Shown piece after piece: positions 1 through 9,012 of a DNA stretch of 64,000 nt. Source of the DNA: Streptomyces sp. BA2 (GTDB taxonomy: Bacteria > Actinomycetota > Actinomycetes > Streptomycetales > Streptomycetaceae); the NCBI RefSeq assembly GCF_009769735.1, contig NZ_WSRO01000001.1, positions 310,001 through 374,000 on the forward strand. Reading direction: 5' to 3'. Position 1 is the first letter of the stretch; the number at the start of each line of letters is the position of its first letter. The position numbers and the translations under genes are program-made. The notes below the pieces were generated by a model, which saw only the letters and a list, made by a program, of their open reading frames with translations, made no database searches and was not told the origin of the DNA.

Positions 1-2
1 CG

Positions 3-500
3 GTGAGTTCACCTGGCGGCGTGTTTTACCGGCAGCCGCGCACAGGTCATGGCGGCCAGACGTTCGCCATGCTCAAATTCCGCACCATGCGGCACGGAGC
101 GCACGCACAGCGAGCCGCCCTCGCGGCGCAGAACGAATCCGGGGGCCAGCTGTTCAAGATCCGCGAAGACCCGCGCGTCACACCCGTCGGACGGATGCTG
201 CGCCGCCTCTCCCTCGACGAGCTGCCGCAGTTGGTCAATGTCGTACGCGGTGACATGTCCCTGGTCGGCCCGCGGCCCCTACCGGTCGAGGACTCCGGGT
301 ATGGCGGCCCGGCACTTGGCCGCCTCGCCATGCCGCCCGGTATCACCGGTCTCTGGCAGGTCAGCGGCCACTCCGAGCTGTCCTGGGACGAGATGGTGGG
401 GCTCGACCTCGACTACGTGCAGCACTGGTCGGTCCGCCTCGACCTGAAGATCCTCGTCCGCACCCTGCCCGCCGTACTCGCCGCGCGCGGCGCCCACTGA
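3..500 (+). CDS. Polyprenyl-phosphate sugar-1-phosphate transferase, C-terminal part
   Basis: This is the C-terminal catalytic domain of a bacterial sugar transferase (PF02397, WcaJ/RfbP type). Such enzymes move a hexose-1-phosphate from a UDP-sugar to undecaprenyl phosphate at the inner membrane face and prime polymer synthesis. Visible family signatures are FYRQPRTG, LKFRTM, the block DPRVTPVGRMLRRLSLDELPQ, the block DMSLVGPRP, and PGITGLWQVSG near the end. The reading frame is open to the left edge, so the N-terminal membrane part lies outside the window and the GTG at 3 is not the true start. It is the first visible gene of the glycopolymer locus. Family assignment is secure; the sugar is unknown. 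Confidence 0.93.
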   Translation: MSSPGGVFYRQPRTGHGGQTFAMLKFRTMRHGAHAQRAALAAQNESGGQLFKIREDPRVTPVGRMLRRLSLDELPQLVNVVRGDMSLVGPRPLPVEDSGYGGPALGRLAMPPGITGLWQVSGHSELSWDEMVGLDLDYVQHWSVRLDLKILVRTLPAVLAARGAH

Positions 501-731
501 ACCGCAGCCCCGTCCCCCACGGCAGGGCCCGCCCGTTCAGCGTTGGAGTCTTCGGTGTCCTGCATCCCGGCCATGTCCAGCCGCCACTCGCGTGAATAGA
601 CAGGCCTTCTTGTGTTGAGGGGCGGTATCGCCGTCCATGGCTTACCTGTCATCGCGATCACGCAAGGCGCCTCGAGGAAACACGAGCGCCCGCGCAGCGG
701 AGCGAGAGCGCACGAGAGATGGGGCTTCTTG
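501..731. other. Intergenic spacer before the epimerase gene
   Basis: About 230 bases with no convincing gene. The only useful signal is a purine-rich GAGATGGGG just before the ATG at 732, which supports that start over the upstream in-frame start at 612. Confidence 0.5.
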
Positions 732-1706
732 ATGAGAGCGGTAGTGACCGGCGGCGCGGGGTTCATCGGCGCGCATCTGTGCGAGAGGCTTCTGAATTCC
801 GGATTCGATGAACTGCTGTGCCTGGACAATTTCCTGACGGGGCGCCGGGAGGATGTCGAGTTACTGGCCGGGCACCCGGGATTCGAGCTCGTCGACTGCG
901 ACGTCAGCGAGCCCCTCGATGTGGTGGACGAGGCCGACGTGATCCTTCACTTCGCCTCCCCCGCGTCGCCCGCCGACTATCTGCGTCACCCCCTGCAGAC
1001 GCTACGGGTGGGCGCCGAGGGCACCCGCCGCATGCTCGACCTCGCAACCCGTACCAGCGCCCGCTTCGTCCTGGCCTCCACCTCGGAGACTTACGGGAAC
1101 CCGCAGGTCCATCCGCAACCGGAGACGTACTGGGGGCATGTGAACCCGATCGGCCCGCGGAGCTGCTTAGACGAGGCAAAACGATTCGCCGAGGCGACCA
1201 CGATGGCCTACCGACGCAGCCGCGGCACCAACACCGCGATCATCCGGATCTTCAACACCTACGGTCCGCGGATGCGCTCCGGAGACAGCCGCGTGGTTCC
1301 AACCCTCATTCACCAGGCGCTGGACGGTCAGCCTCTGACGGTCACCGGTGACGGCAGCCAGACACGGTCACTGTGCTACATCGACGACCTCATCGACGGC
1401 GTCGTGCGTATGACCGAGTCGGACATCGCAGGGCCCGTCAATCTGGGCAACCCGGAGGAGGTCAGCATGCTGGAACTGGCCCGCATCATCCGCGACATGA
1501 CCGGTACGGGCTCCGACATCGTCTCCGTCCCGCTGCCGCAGAACGACCCGGAGCGGCGCAAGCCCGTCATCAGCAGGGCGCGCACACTGCTCGGCTGGGC
1601 TCCGCGTGTCCCACTCGTCGAGGGCCTGGACCGCACCATCAGGTGGTTCGCCGAACGGGCCGACGCGCAGCTCTCGGATTCGGCGCTGGCAGCGCCCAGG
1701 GGGTGA
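732..1706 (+). CDS. NAD-dependent epimerase/dehydratase (UDP-glucuronate decarboxylase-like) lacking the catalytic Tyr
   Basis: This 324-residue protein is an extended short-chain dehydrogenase that should act on a nucleotide sugar. The Rossmann motif TGGAGFIG (residues 6-13) binds NAD, and the substrate-side blocks ASTSETYG and IRIFNTYGPRM match UDP-xylose synthase/dTDP-glucose dehydratase relatives. The start at 732 puts the nucleotide-binding strand at the N-terminus as usual. The family active site is YxxxK, normally in a context like RSCYDEGKR. Here the sequence is RSCLDEAKR, so the Tyr is Leu146 while Lys150 remains. That Leu is encoded by TTA, the rare bldA-dependent codon (1167-1169). 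Loss of the Tyr usually abolishes or alters chemistry, so the protein may be inactive or work differently. It sits between the priming transferase and the polymerases and probably once supplied a sugar precursor. Confidence 0.85.
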   Translation: MRAVVTGGAGFIGAHLCERLLNSGFDELLCLDNFLTGRREDVELLAGHPGFELVDCDVSEPLDVVDEADVILHFASPASPADYLRHPLQTLRVGAEGTRRMLDLATRTSARFVLASTSETYGNPQVHPQPETYWGHVNPIGPRSCLDEAKRFAEATTMAYRRSRGTNTAIIRIFNTYGPRMRSGDSRVVPTLIHQALDGQPLTVTGDGSQTRSLCYIDDLIDGVVRMTESDIAGPVNLGNPEEVSMLELARIIRDMTGTGSDIVSVPLPQNDPERRKPVISRARTLLGWAPRVPLVEGLDRTIRWFAERADAQLSDSALAAPRG

Positions 1707-1848
1707 AGCGGGCTGCTGCCGGGGCGTGGCACGAGAAGGCTTCGCCACCACTGCTTTACGGTCCGACACGTGCTCGCCCCGAGATGGCCCGGGAGAGGCG
1801 AAGTGCGCACGAAACCCTTCTCACCGTGGAATTGGAGGCTCAACTCCA

Positions 1849-2212
1849 GTGAATCTGCACGAACTTCTTCGTACGCTGCGCCACCGTTGGCGCATTGTGA
1901 TGGCTATCGCTGTGCTCGGCCTCGTTGGTGGGGGTGACGCTGGCCTCGGTGATCACCTCTGAATACGAGGCCGCCGGGCCCACGTGGGCCACGGGTGCGA
2001 GTGCCTCACCAGGGGCTGTGGTTCATGATGGCGGACGGAGAGCACTGCACTGTGGCGTGGCTGCTCTCGGGCCGCCACGAACAGTTGGAACTGGAGCGGC
2101 CACTGCCCGAGCCGGCCCAGCAGCCGTGGGAATGTCCGGCGTCGTCATGGGCGGCCAAATCACGGCCGCGGCGAGCGCCGGCGCCCTACGCCGGATGCCA
2201 TATTCGGCGTAA
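1849..2212 (+). pseudogene. Frameshifted Wzz/chain-length-determinant-like gene
   Basis: A GTG at 1849, preceded by a GGAGG-type ribosome site at about 1836, opens a frame reading VNLHELLRTLRHRW then a hydrophobic stretch IVMAIAVLGLV. This is the typical cytoplasmic lead and first membrane segment of polysaccharide chain-length proteins. The frame stops at 1962. The expected continuation GVTLASVITSEYEA is in the +1 frame from about 1928, so an indel in the run GGTGGGGGTG (about 1928-1937) broke the gene. Downstream the second frame soon loses family character, so more decay or a large deletion is likely. It was probably a polymer length or export regulator for this locus. Confidence 0.7.
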
Positions 2213-2345
2213 CCGGTCCAACTACCGGGTCGTTCTCCGCTCCACGAGACCCGGCAGGACGTCTGCAGCGATGTGCCAGGCCAGTCCTGGGCGTACCGCC
2301 AGGCTCTCCATACGGCCGCTTACCGCGTCCGTCCACAGGTCAGTT

Positions 2346-2353
2346 GGAGAGGG
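2346..2353 (+). promoter_or_regulatory. Ribosome-binding site deciding the TTG start at 2362
   Basis: GGAGAGGG lies eight bases before TTG 2362. All five fusion genes of the locus begin [M/L/V]PRF[ST] at this point, so this site favours 2362 over the upstream TTG at 2344. Confidence 0.7.
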
Positions 2354-2361
2354 ATCAGCTC

Positions 2362-4590
2362 TTGCCTCGTTTCAGTGTCATCGTTCCCGTTTACAGAGTG
2401 CAGGGGTACCTGCGGGAGTGCCTCGACTCCATTCTGGACCAGTCGTTCACCGACCTTGAGGTGATCGCGGTGAATGACTGCTCCCCGGATCATTCCGGGG
2501 AGATCCTCTCCGAGTACGCGGCCCGGGACCATCGGGTCAAAGTGATCCACATGAGCGAGAACGTTGGGCTGGGCAAGGCCCGCAACGCCGGAGTGGCCCA
2601 GGCCACCGGTGACTACCTGTTGTTCCTGGACAGCGACGACACTCACACGCCGGGTTCCTTGCGGGCCATCGACGACCGGCTCCGCCTGGCGGGGTTTCCC
2701 GATGTGCTCGTCTTCGACCACGTACGTACGTCATGGAAGGGACGAGGCGGCCGCAGCATGACCCGTGACCTACTGGAGTCGCCGGGCACCGCCACCTTCA
2801 CCATCGCCGAGAACCCGGAGTACTTACATCTCTTCCTGATCGCCTGCAACAAGGCGATCAGGCGAGAATTCTTCGTCCAACACGGCTTTGCCTTCGCTCC
2901 AGGACTGTATGAGGACGCGCCCGTCATCTACGAAGTCATGGCTCGCGCCAAGAGCATCGCGTGCCTGCCACGGGTCTGCTTCGAGTACCGCAACCGAGCT
3001 GGCGCGATCACTCATACCCCCGGTCGTCGGCACTTCGACATCTTCGACCAGTACGCCCTACTGTTCGACCGCATCGACGAAGACCCGGAGTTGGAACCGG
3101 TGCGCGCCGCACTCTTCGAGCGCGCCGTCAATCACTTCCTGGTCACACTGCCTCTCGGCGATCGCGTGCGCCCGGAGGATCGGCCCGAGTTCTACCGCAG
3201 GATCCTGGAGTTCTACCGCCGCCACGCCCCGGCGGGTTTCATCCCGCCGCGGGACGAGCTCCACGCGCAGTTCCAACTGCTCGCTCTCGACAGTCCCTAC
3301 CTCATCTTCCAAGCCGTCGTCTCAGGGCGCAAGCAAGGAGCGAAGGTGGCCACGGGCATCCGAACCGGGGCCGCGCGCAAGGCCCGCGGGTTCACCGGAC
3401 GGGTCGGCGCCACACGACCGTTGGACCCGCATCTCGCGGTGTACGGCGCGCACAACCTCGGGGGCGTGCTGGGTGATCCGGCAGCCGTGTACGCCCAGGC
3501 CGCCGAACTCGCCCCGGACATCCGGGGGGTGTGGGTGGTGCGGCCCGACGCCGCGGAGCACGTGCCGGAGGGGTGCGACTACGTGGTGCGCGGCTCTCGG
3601 GACTACTCCCGCCTCATGGCCCGTGCGACGTACTTCTTCAACGACGGCAACTGGCCCGGTGACGTCATCAAGCGGCCCGGAGCAGTGTGGGTCCAGACGC
3701 ATCAGGGCACGCCCATCAAGCACATGGGAACCGACCTGCTGGGACGGCCAACGGTGATGCCTCGCCACAAGGTGCGTTCGCTCCTGCATCTCTGTGACCG
3801 CTGGGACTACAGCCTCGTGGCGAACGACCACTCCCACCGAGTCTGGGACCGCGCCTACCCCTGCCACTTCACCTCGCTGCCGACGGGCAGCCCCCGCAAC
3901 GACGCGCTCGTCAAGGCACAGCCAGAGCACACGGCGGTGTTGCGGCGGCGCCTCGGCATCCCCACCGACAGCACCGTGGTCCTCTACGCGCCAACGACTC
4001 GCGAGTACCGCAAACGGTATGTGCCGCGCATCGACCTGGAAACCCTCGCCCGTCAGCTCGGCCCCTCCGTCACCCTGCTCGTGCGCCTGCACCCCCGATA
4101 CCGGTCGGACCCCTACCGGCAGCGGGAGCTGCGCGACCTGCACGAGCGCGGCCTGCTCATGGACGTGTGCCACGAACCCGGCGCGCCCCGCGTCGAGGAC
4201 CTGATGCTGGTCGCCGACGTCCTGGTCAGTGACTACTCGTCGCTGCTCTTCGACTACGCCCTCCTGGACCGGCCCATCATCGTGCACGCCGACGACTGGG
4301 ACACCTACCAGGCCACACGCGGTGCCTACTTCGACGTGCGCGAGCAGGCACCCGGCCATGTGACCACGTCCACCGACGAGCTGACGAAGGTCTTGACGTC
4401 CGGCGCCTGGCTGGACAACACCTCCACCGGACGCCGGACAGCCTTCCACCACGCCTATCCCACCTTTGACGACGGACAGGCCGCCGAACGGGTCGTGCGG
4501 CACATCCTCAGGCAGGAGGAGCTCCCCCCGGCCCAAGGCCTGGCGAGGATCCCCGCTCCCGGACGCGGCACAGCCGAACTGTCGCGCTGA
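2362..4590 (+). CDS. GT2 glycosyltransferase fused to TagF-like CDP-polyol phosphotransferase, copy A (HQG class)
   Basis: This is a 742-residue bifunctional protein. The first ~220 residues are a GT2 (GT-A fold) glycosyltransferase: PRFSVIVPVYRVQGYL at the start, VNDCSPD near residues 37-43, GKARNAG, and the metal-binding LDSDD with Asp90/Asp92. The C-terminal half is a CDP-glycerol/CDP-ribitol phosphotransferase-like domain (PF04464, teichoic acid polymerase family): HLAVYGAHN, FFNDGNW, THQGTPIKHMG, LYAPTTREYRK, and SDYSSLLFDYALLDRPII. The canonical HGTP histidine is Gln448 here and a His stands one place earlier (447). Family members act at the cytoplasmic membrane face on a lipid-linked acceptor. 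Residue 155 is encoded by TTA (2824-2826). It is closest in motifs to copy E. The polyol is unknown. Confidence 0.88.
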   Translation: MPRFSVIVPVYRVQGYLRECLDSILDQSFTDLEVIAVNDCSPDHSGEILSEYAARDHRVKVIHMSENVGLGKARNAGVAQATGDYLLFLDSDDTHTPGSLRAIDDRLRLAGFPDVLVFDHVRTSWKGRGGRSMTRDLLESPGTATFTIAENPEYLHLFLIACNKAIRREFFVQHGFAFAPGLYEDAPVIYEVMARAKSIACLPRVCFEYRNRAGAITHTPGRRHFDIFDQYALLFDRIDEDPELEPVRAALFERAVNHFLVTLPLGDRVRPEDRPEFYRRILEFYRRHAPAGFIPPRDELHAQFQLLALDSPYLIFQAVVSGRKQGAKVATGIRTGAARKARGFTGRVGATRPLDPHLAVYGAHNLGGVLGDPAAVYAQAAELAPDIRGVWVVRPDAAEHVPEGCDYVVRGSRDYSRLMARATYFFNDGNWPGDVIKRPGAVWVQTHQGTPIKHMGTDLLGRPTVMPRHKVRSLLHLCDRWDYSLVANDHSHRVWDRAYPCHFTSLPTGSPRNDALVKAQPEHTAVLRRRLGIPTDSTVVLYAPTTREYRKRYVPRIDLETLARQLGPSVTLLVRLHPRYRSDPYRQRELRDLHERGLLMDVCHEPGAPRVEDLMLVADVLVSDYSSLLFDYALLDRPIIVHADDWDTYQATRGAYFDVREQAPGHVTTSTDELTKVLTSGAWLDNTSTGRRTAFHHAYPTFDDGQAAERVVRHILRQEELPPAQGLARIPAPGRGTAELSR

Positions 4591-4681
4591 CTGGGCAGGG
4601 CCCCGTCCTACCCCTCTGACCGACCACCGAGCGGAACCCACCCTTCTGTGTGGGCCCGAATCAGTTTCGAAAGAGACCACC

Positions 4682-6937
4682 ATGCCGCGCTTCAGCATCA
4701 TTGTTCCCACCCATGACGTGTCTGGTCGGCTGTCCGACTGCCTCGAGTCGGTGCTGGCTCAGTCCGGCGACCTCGAACTGCTCACCGTCCTGCCGACTGC
4801 CTCAGGACCAGCCGCCCCCATCGTGGCCCGATACGCCGAACGCGACGCCCGGGTGAGATCGGTGTGCACAGACCCCGCCGACGGTCTGGGTGCCGCCCGC
4901 AATGCCGGAGTTGCTGCCGCCCGCGGTGACTACCTGCTGTTCCTCGACGGCGACGACACCTTCACACCGGACGCGGTACTGCGGATCGACGAACGCCTGA
5001 ACGCGACACACGACCCAGATCTCCTCCTGTTCGATCACGAGCGGATCCACTGGTTTGACGGCGGCCAGGGCTCAGCCCTGGAACGCGTGTGGGCTGGCGC
5101 ACCCGTCGGCGCGTTCTCCCTGAAACAGCACACCGCACTCCCCGATCCACTCCTCCCGGCGTGGAGCGCCGCCTATCGGCGCCAGTTCGCCACACGTCAC
5201 ACCCTGACGTTCGCGCCCGGCATGTTCACCGACTTGAGCTGGTGCCTGCCCGCGGCGCTCCACGCCCGCGATCTCGCCGTGCTCGACCAGATCTGCGTCC
5301 GGCACCATCTCCGTCGCCAGGGGCGCAGAACACATCTGCCGGGGCCTCACCACATGGACTTCCTGGACCAGCTCGACCTGGTCATGCGCCAGGCCAACGA
5401 GTTGGACCCTCCCACCGCCGTGCGGGAACGGCTCTTCCTGCGTCTCTTCCACGAGGTACTGAAGACCGCCGCAGAACCCGCCAGGCTCGGCTCCAGCAGC
5501 CTGCAACGGCAGTTCTTCAAGCGGGCCTCGCACCTGTACCAACTGCACCGGCCCGCCGGGCTCACCGTGCCCAGTGGCTCGCTCGGCGTGCAGCACCGGC
5601 TGCTCGCCGCGAACGCGCACACAGCGTCCCGGGCACTGCGCTCTCTGCGCAGGTCCAGCCGGATCACGCTGCCCGTGCCCAAACGCGCACGGCGCAACGC
5701 GAACCCCCGTACCACGCTGTACAGGACATTCCTCGAAGAGCCGGTCGACGAGAACCTCGCGGTGTACTCCGCCTACTGGGGCCGTGGCTACACCTGCAAC
5801 CCGGCCGCCATCCACACCGCTGTCCGCCGGCTCGCCCCCCACATCAAGTCGGTGTTCCTCGTGACGGAAGACACCCAAGGGCACGTTCCCGACGACGTGG
5901 AGTGCGTCGTGATCGGCAGCGCACGCTACTGGGAGGTCATGGCGCGCGCCAAGTACACCTTCAACAACGTCAACTTCGAGCCCGCGGTGCGTAAGCGATC
6001 CGGCACCGTTCACGTCCAGACCCAGCACGGCACCCCCCTGAAGCGCATGGGGCTGGACACATCCGAGTACCCGGCCGCCTGCTCGACGATCGGCAACTAC
6101 CAGCATCTTCTGCAACGCATCGCGCGCTGGGACTTCAACCTCTCCTCGAATCGGCATTCGACCGAGATCTGGGAACGTGCCTACCCCGGCGGCTACGAAA
6201 CGCTCGACTACGGCTATCCGCGCAATGACGCCTTTTACAACACCACGCTGGCAGGCGTCCAGGAGTTGCGCCGACGCCTGGGCATCCCCGAGGACCGGAT
6301 CGCGGTGCTGTACGCGCCCACCTACCGGGACTACGCCGGCGGGTTCGACGCACGCCTCGACCTCGCCTCGTTCTGCGAGGCACTCGGCGACGAGTTCGTC
6401 GTGGTGCTGCGCGCCCACCACTCCGACGAGGGCTCCCCGGGGCACCTTCAGGCCCTCCACTCCGGAAAACTGATCGACCTGACCGAGCACTACTCGCCGG
6501 AGGAAGTGTGCCTGGTCTCGGACGTGCTGATCAGCGATTACTCGTCCATCACCTTCGACTACGCGAACCTCGACCGCCCGATGGTCACCTATGCCCCCGA
6601 CTGGGAGATGTACCGCGATACCCGGGGCACCTACTTCGACCTGCCCGCCGCGCCGCCCGGACCGTTGGCCCGCACTCCGCAGCAGCTCACCGAGATCTTC
6701 CGCACCGGCGAGTGGAACGGTGACCGCGCCCGCGCCCTGCGCAGCGCCTTCCGTGGCCGGTTCTGCGACTTCGACGACGGGCGGGCTGCCGAGCGGGTCG
6801 TGCGACGCGTGCTCCTCCAGCAGGCCGCCGAGGACATCCCCCCCGTCATCCCGTTGGCGAGCCGCACCCCCGCTCCGGCCGCCGGTCTCGCCCACGCACC
6901 GCTCCGAGAGGTTCCCTGCCATGACGCACACACGTGA
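4682..6937 (+). CDS. GT2-like domain fused to TagF-like CDP-polyol phosphotransferase, copy B (HGTP class)
   Basis: A 751-residue fusion beginning MPRFSIIVPTHDVSGRL at ATG 4682; a longer upstream frame is open but overlaps copy A and lacks homology. The C-terminal half has intact TagF-family motifs: TQHGTPLKRMG with His449, YAPTYRDYAGG, RAHHSD, and SDYSSITFDYANLDRPMV. The GT2 half keeps GAARNAG and LDGDD but lacks the acidic DD/ND-S-PD segment expected near residue 40, which is replaced by TVLPTASG. Nucleotide-sugar binding may therefore be lost or changed, leaving mainly a polyol-phosphate polymerase. It shares the PTHxVSGRL lead and HLRRQGRR segment with copy D. The next gene starts inside its last codons (6921), so translation is probably coupled. 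Confidence 0.87.
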   Translation: MPRFSIIVPTHDVSGRLSDCLESVLAQSGDLELLTVLPTASGPAAPIVARYAERDARVRSVCTDPADGLGAARNAGVAAARGDYLLFLDGDDTFTPDAVLRIDERLNATHDPDLLLFDHERIHWFDGGQGSALERVWAGAPVGAFSLKQHTALPDPLLPAWSAAYRRQFATRHTLTFAPGMFTDLSWCLPAALHARDLAVLDQICVRHHLRRQGRRTHLPGPHHMDFLDQLDLVMRQANELDPPTAVRERLFLRLFHEVLKTAAEPARLGSSSLQRQFFKRASHLYQLHRPAGLTVPSGSLGVQHRLLAANAHTASRALRSLRRSSRITLPVPKRARRNANPRTTLYRTFLEEPVDENLAVYSAYWGRGYTCNPAAIHTAVRRLAPHIKSVFLVTEDTQGHVPDDVECVVIGSARYWEVMARAKYTFNNVNFEPAVRKRSGTVHVQTQHGTPLKRMGLDTSEYPAACSTIGNYQHLLQRIARWDFNLSSNRHSTEIWERAYPGGYETLDYGYPRNDAFYNTTLAGVQELRRRLGIPEDRIAVLYAPTYRDYAGGFDARLDLASFCEALGDEFVVVLRAHHSDEGSPGHLQALHSGKLIDLTEHYSPEEVCLVSDVLISDYSSITFDYANLDRPMVTYAPDWEMYRDTRGTYFDLPAAPPGPLARTPQQLTEIFRTGEWNGDRARALRSAFRGRFCDFDDGRAAERVVRRVLLQQAAEDIPPVIPLASRTPAPAAGLAHAPLREVPCHDAHT

Positions 6938-8702
6938 GGGATCATCTGCTCCGCAGCGGTCGACCATGGCTCGCGTCAACGCCCAGCGGACCGTGTCCAA
7001 CCCCGGCGACCGGGGACACAGCCACGTACGCATCTGGGCCAGGATCGCTGTGCTGGCGCCGGCCGCGGCCATCCTGATCCTGGGCTACGGACATCGCTGG
7101 GCAGGCGACGACTCGCTCATCTACACCCGCGCCGTCCGGCAGATCCTCGCCGGCAACGGGCCGGTGTTCAACATCGGGGAGCGCGCCGAGTCTTCCACCG
7201 GGACACTCTGGCAGTGGCTGGTTGTCCTGGGGCACCTGATCAGCGGTGCTGACCCACTGCTAGTGGCCGTGGTCTTGGGCCTCATCACCACCACCCTCGG
7301 GTACGCGCTGGCCGGGCACGCGGCGCTGCGGCTGCACGGCTCCCGGCAGATGCCTCTTCCGCTCGGCGTACTCCTGGTCCTGCCGGTCAGTGCCTTCTGG
7401 GACTACGCGTCCTCGGGTTTGGAGACGGGTCTGGTCCTGGGCTGGCTTGCGCTGTGCTGGTGGCTCCTTGTCACGACCTCCAGGGACGCTCCGCCCGTCC
7501 GCCACGCGGCGACAGCCGTCGGCTTCGGCCTCGGTCCGCTGGTTCGCCCCGACCTCGGCCTGGTCACCGTGGTCTTCCTGGCCATCTGGCTGGTCCTGCT
7601 CCGCACCGGAATCCTGCGGGCCGGTGGCTACCTCGCCGCGGCTGCCGCGCTCCCCGTCTCGTACGAGATCTTCCGGGCCGGATACTACGGCGTACTGATC
7701 CCTCTTCCCGCCGTCTCGAAAGAGGCATCGGAGTCCCTCTGGGGACGCGGTCTGTTCTACGCCCAGAATTTCCTGCTCCCGTACAAACTCTGGATTCCCC
7801 TCCTGGTCCTGATCGCACTGGCCTTGACCCAGCTGTGGAGGTGGCGGCTGCCCCTGCCCTCCACCACGCTCCTGCGGTGCGCCGCGCCGGTCCTGTCAGG
7901 ACTGCTCAGCATGGTCTACGTGGTGCGCGTCGGTGGGGACTTCATGCACGCTCGCATGCTCCTCCCCGGCCTGTTCCTGATGATGCTGCCGGTCTGGTTC
8001 GTACCGATGAACCGCAGGACGGCAGCCTCCGCCGTGACGGTCGGGGTCTGGAGTCTGTGCTGCCTCCTGCTGTGGCGGCCGCCCTTCGTGTCCCCGCGGT
8101 ACGAGATCTACGACCAACGCCGCGGGTACCAGGGCATCACCGGATCGGCGCACCCGACCACACAAGCGGACCACCTCCGTAATCGGACACCGTTCACCGG
8201 GAGGGTCAAGCGGGCGGCCGGGCCCGATGGCCAGAGGCTGGTCCTGGAAGCCAAGTTCAACCGTTCCTATCTCGAACTGCCGCTGGCCGACCGGTTCCAG
8301 GCCAGCGTGGCCGGCTCCCGGGTGATGCTGGGGCACAATGGCCTCGCCGTGCCGCTGGACGGGCTCTCGATCGATCCCATCGGCCTCTCGTACCCCCTCG
8401 CGGCCCATGTCGAGCGCACGGGCCGGTTCAAAGCAGGCGCCGACAAGCGCCTGAGCCTGCCTTGGATCATCGCCGATTACACGGACCCGGGGGCCCGGCT
8501 GCCCGGTTGGGTCGACGAGAAGGCAGTGGCCGCCGCTCGGCGCGCGCTCTCCTGTGGCCGCCTCGCGGAGCTGCAGAATTCGGTCCGCGAGCCCCTGTCC
8601 GCTGGGCGGTTCTGGAAGAACCTCACGGGCTCGGTGCAGCGCACGACGTTCCGGTTTCCCGCTGACCCAGTGGCCGCGGAGGCATCAGCCTGTCGCGATT
8701 AG
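6921..8702 (+). CDS. Polytopic membrane glycosyltransferase-like protein (GT-C type, AftB-like)
   Basis: A 593-residue integral membrane protein with about eight to ten hydrophobic segments in the first 400 residues and a large soluble C-terminal domain. After the first membrane segment it has WAGDDSLIYTRAVRQILAG followed by GPVFNIGERAESSTGTLW. This resembles the first extracytoplasmic loop of GT-C enzymes such as the mycobacterial arabinosyltransferase AftB, where an acidic pair binds the polyprenyl-phosphate sugar. The expected role is transfer of a sugar from a lipid donor to the polymer outside the membrane. The ATG at 6921 overlaps copy B by 17 bases. The N-terminal ~30 residues before the first membrane span are basic. 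The exact sugar and acceptor cannot be told. Confidence 0.72.
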   Translation: MTHTREGSSAPQRSTMARVNAQRTVSNPGDRGHSHVRIWARIAVLAPAAAILILGYGHRWAGDDSLIYTRAVRQILAGNGPVFNIGERAESSTGTLWQWLVVLGHLISGADPLLVAVVLGLITTTLGYALAGHAALRLHGSRQMPLPLGVLLVLPVSAFWDYASSGLETGLVLGWLALCWWLLVTTSRDAPPVRHAATAVGFGLGPLVRPDLGLVTVVFLAIWLVLLRTGILRAGGYLAAAAALPVSYEIFRAGYYGVLIPLPAVSKEASESLWGRGLFYAQNFLLPYKLWIPLLVLIALALTQLWRWRLPLPSTTLLRCAAPVLSGLLSMVYVVRVGGDFMHARMLLPGLFLMMLPVWFVPMNRRTAASAVTVGVWSLCCLLLWRPPFVSPRYEIYDQRRGYQGITGSAHPTTQADHLRNRTPFTGRVKRAAGPDGQRLVLEAKFNRSYLELPLADRFQASVAGSRVMLGHNGLAVPLDGLSIDPIGLSYPLAAHVERTGRFKAGADKRLSLPWIIADYTDPGARLPGWVDEKAVAAARRALSCGRLAELQNSVREPLSAGRFWKNLTGSVQRTTFRFPADPVAAEASACRD

Positions 8703-9012
8703 TGACTCCGAAGAAGTCAGTAGCAGCGGTGGCGCCATCAAGCGGTGCGGACGGCAGAACGAGTCCCCGGACTTGCTGGTTTCCGAGGGTGCGACGACTC
8801 CAGCTACGAAGGACCGCGGGCACGTGCGCAGTCCGATTCATGGTCCTCGGCCGTGAGCTCGGACAGGGCGCCATCGGAGGCGAACGGTCATGAACCGGTT
8901 CTCACAGGATCGCTTCACTCGTACCCATCCCCCATATGCCACATACGGCGTAACTCGACCGGCCGCCGGGGCGTTTCCGGGCAGTATGCCCGCGCCGACC
9001 CATGGATGTGCC
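8703..9012 (+). other. Spacer before copy C
   Basis: About 310 bases without a convincing gene. The segment CCACATACGGCGTAACTCGACCGG (split here as CCACATACGG and CGTAACTCGACCGG, about 8938-8961) is similar to a stretch near 2192-2210 upstream of copy A, suggesting that both fusions were duplicated with part of their leader. Confidence 0.4.

Noticed and set aside
1928..1937. Programmed frameshift in the Wzz-like gene
   Set aside because: No typical slippery heptamer with a structure is visible and the downstream frame soon loses family features, so mutation is more likely, though phase variation is left open.
3322..4710. 462-codon frame opposite copy A, and a 666-codon frame opposite copy B (5072-7072)
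   Set aside because: Both are antisense shadows of GC-rich genes: repetitive Val/Gly/His/Arg composition, no ribosome site, no family motifs.
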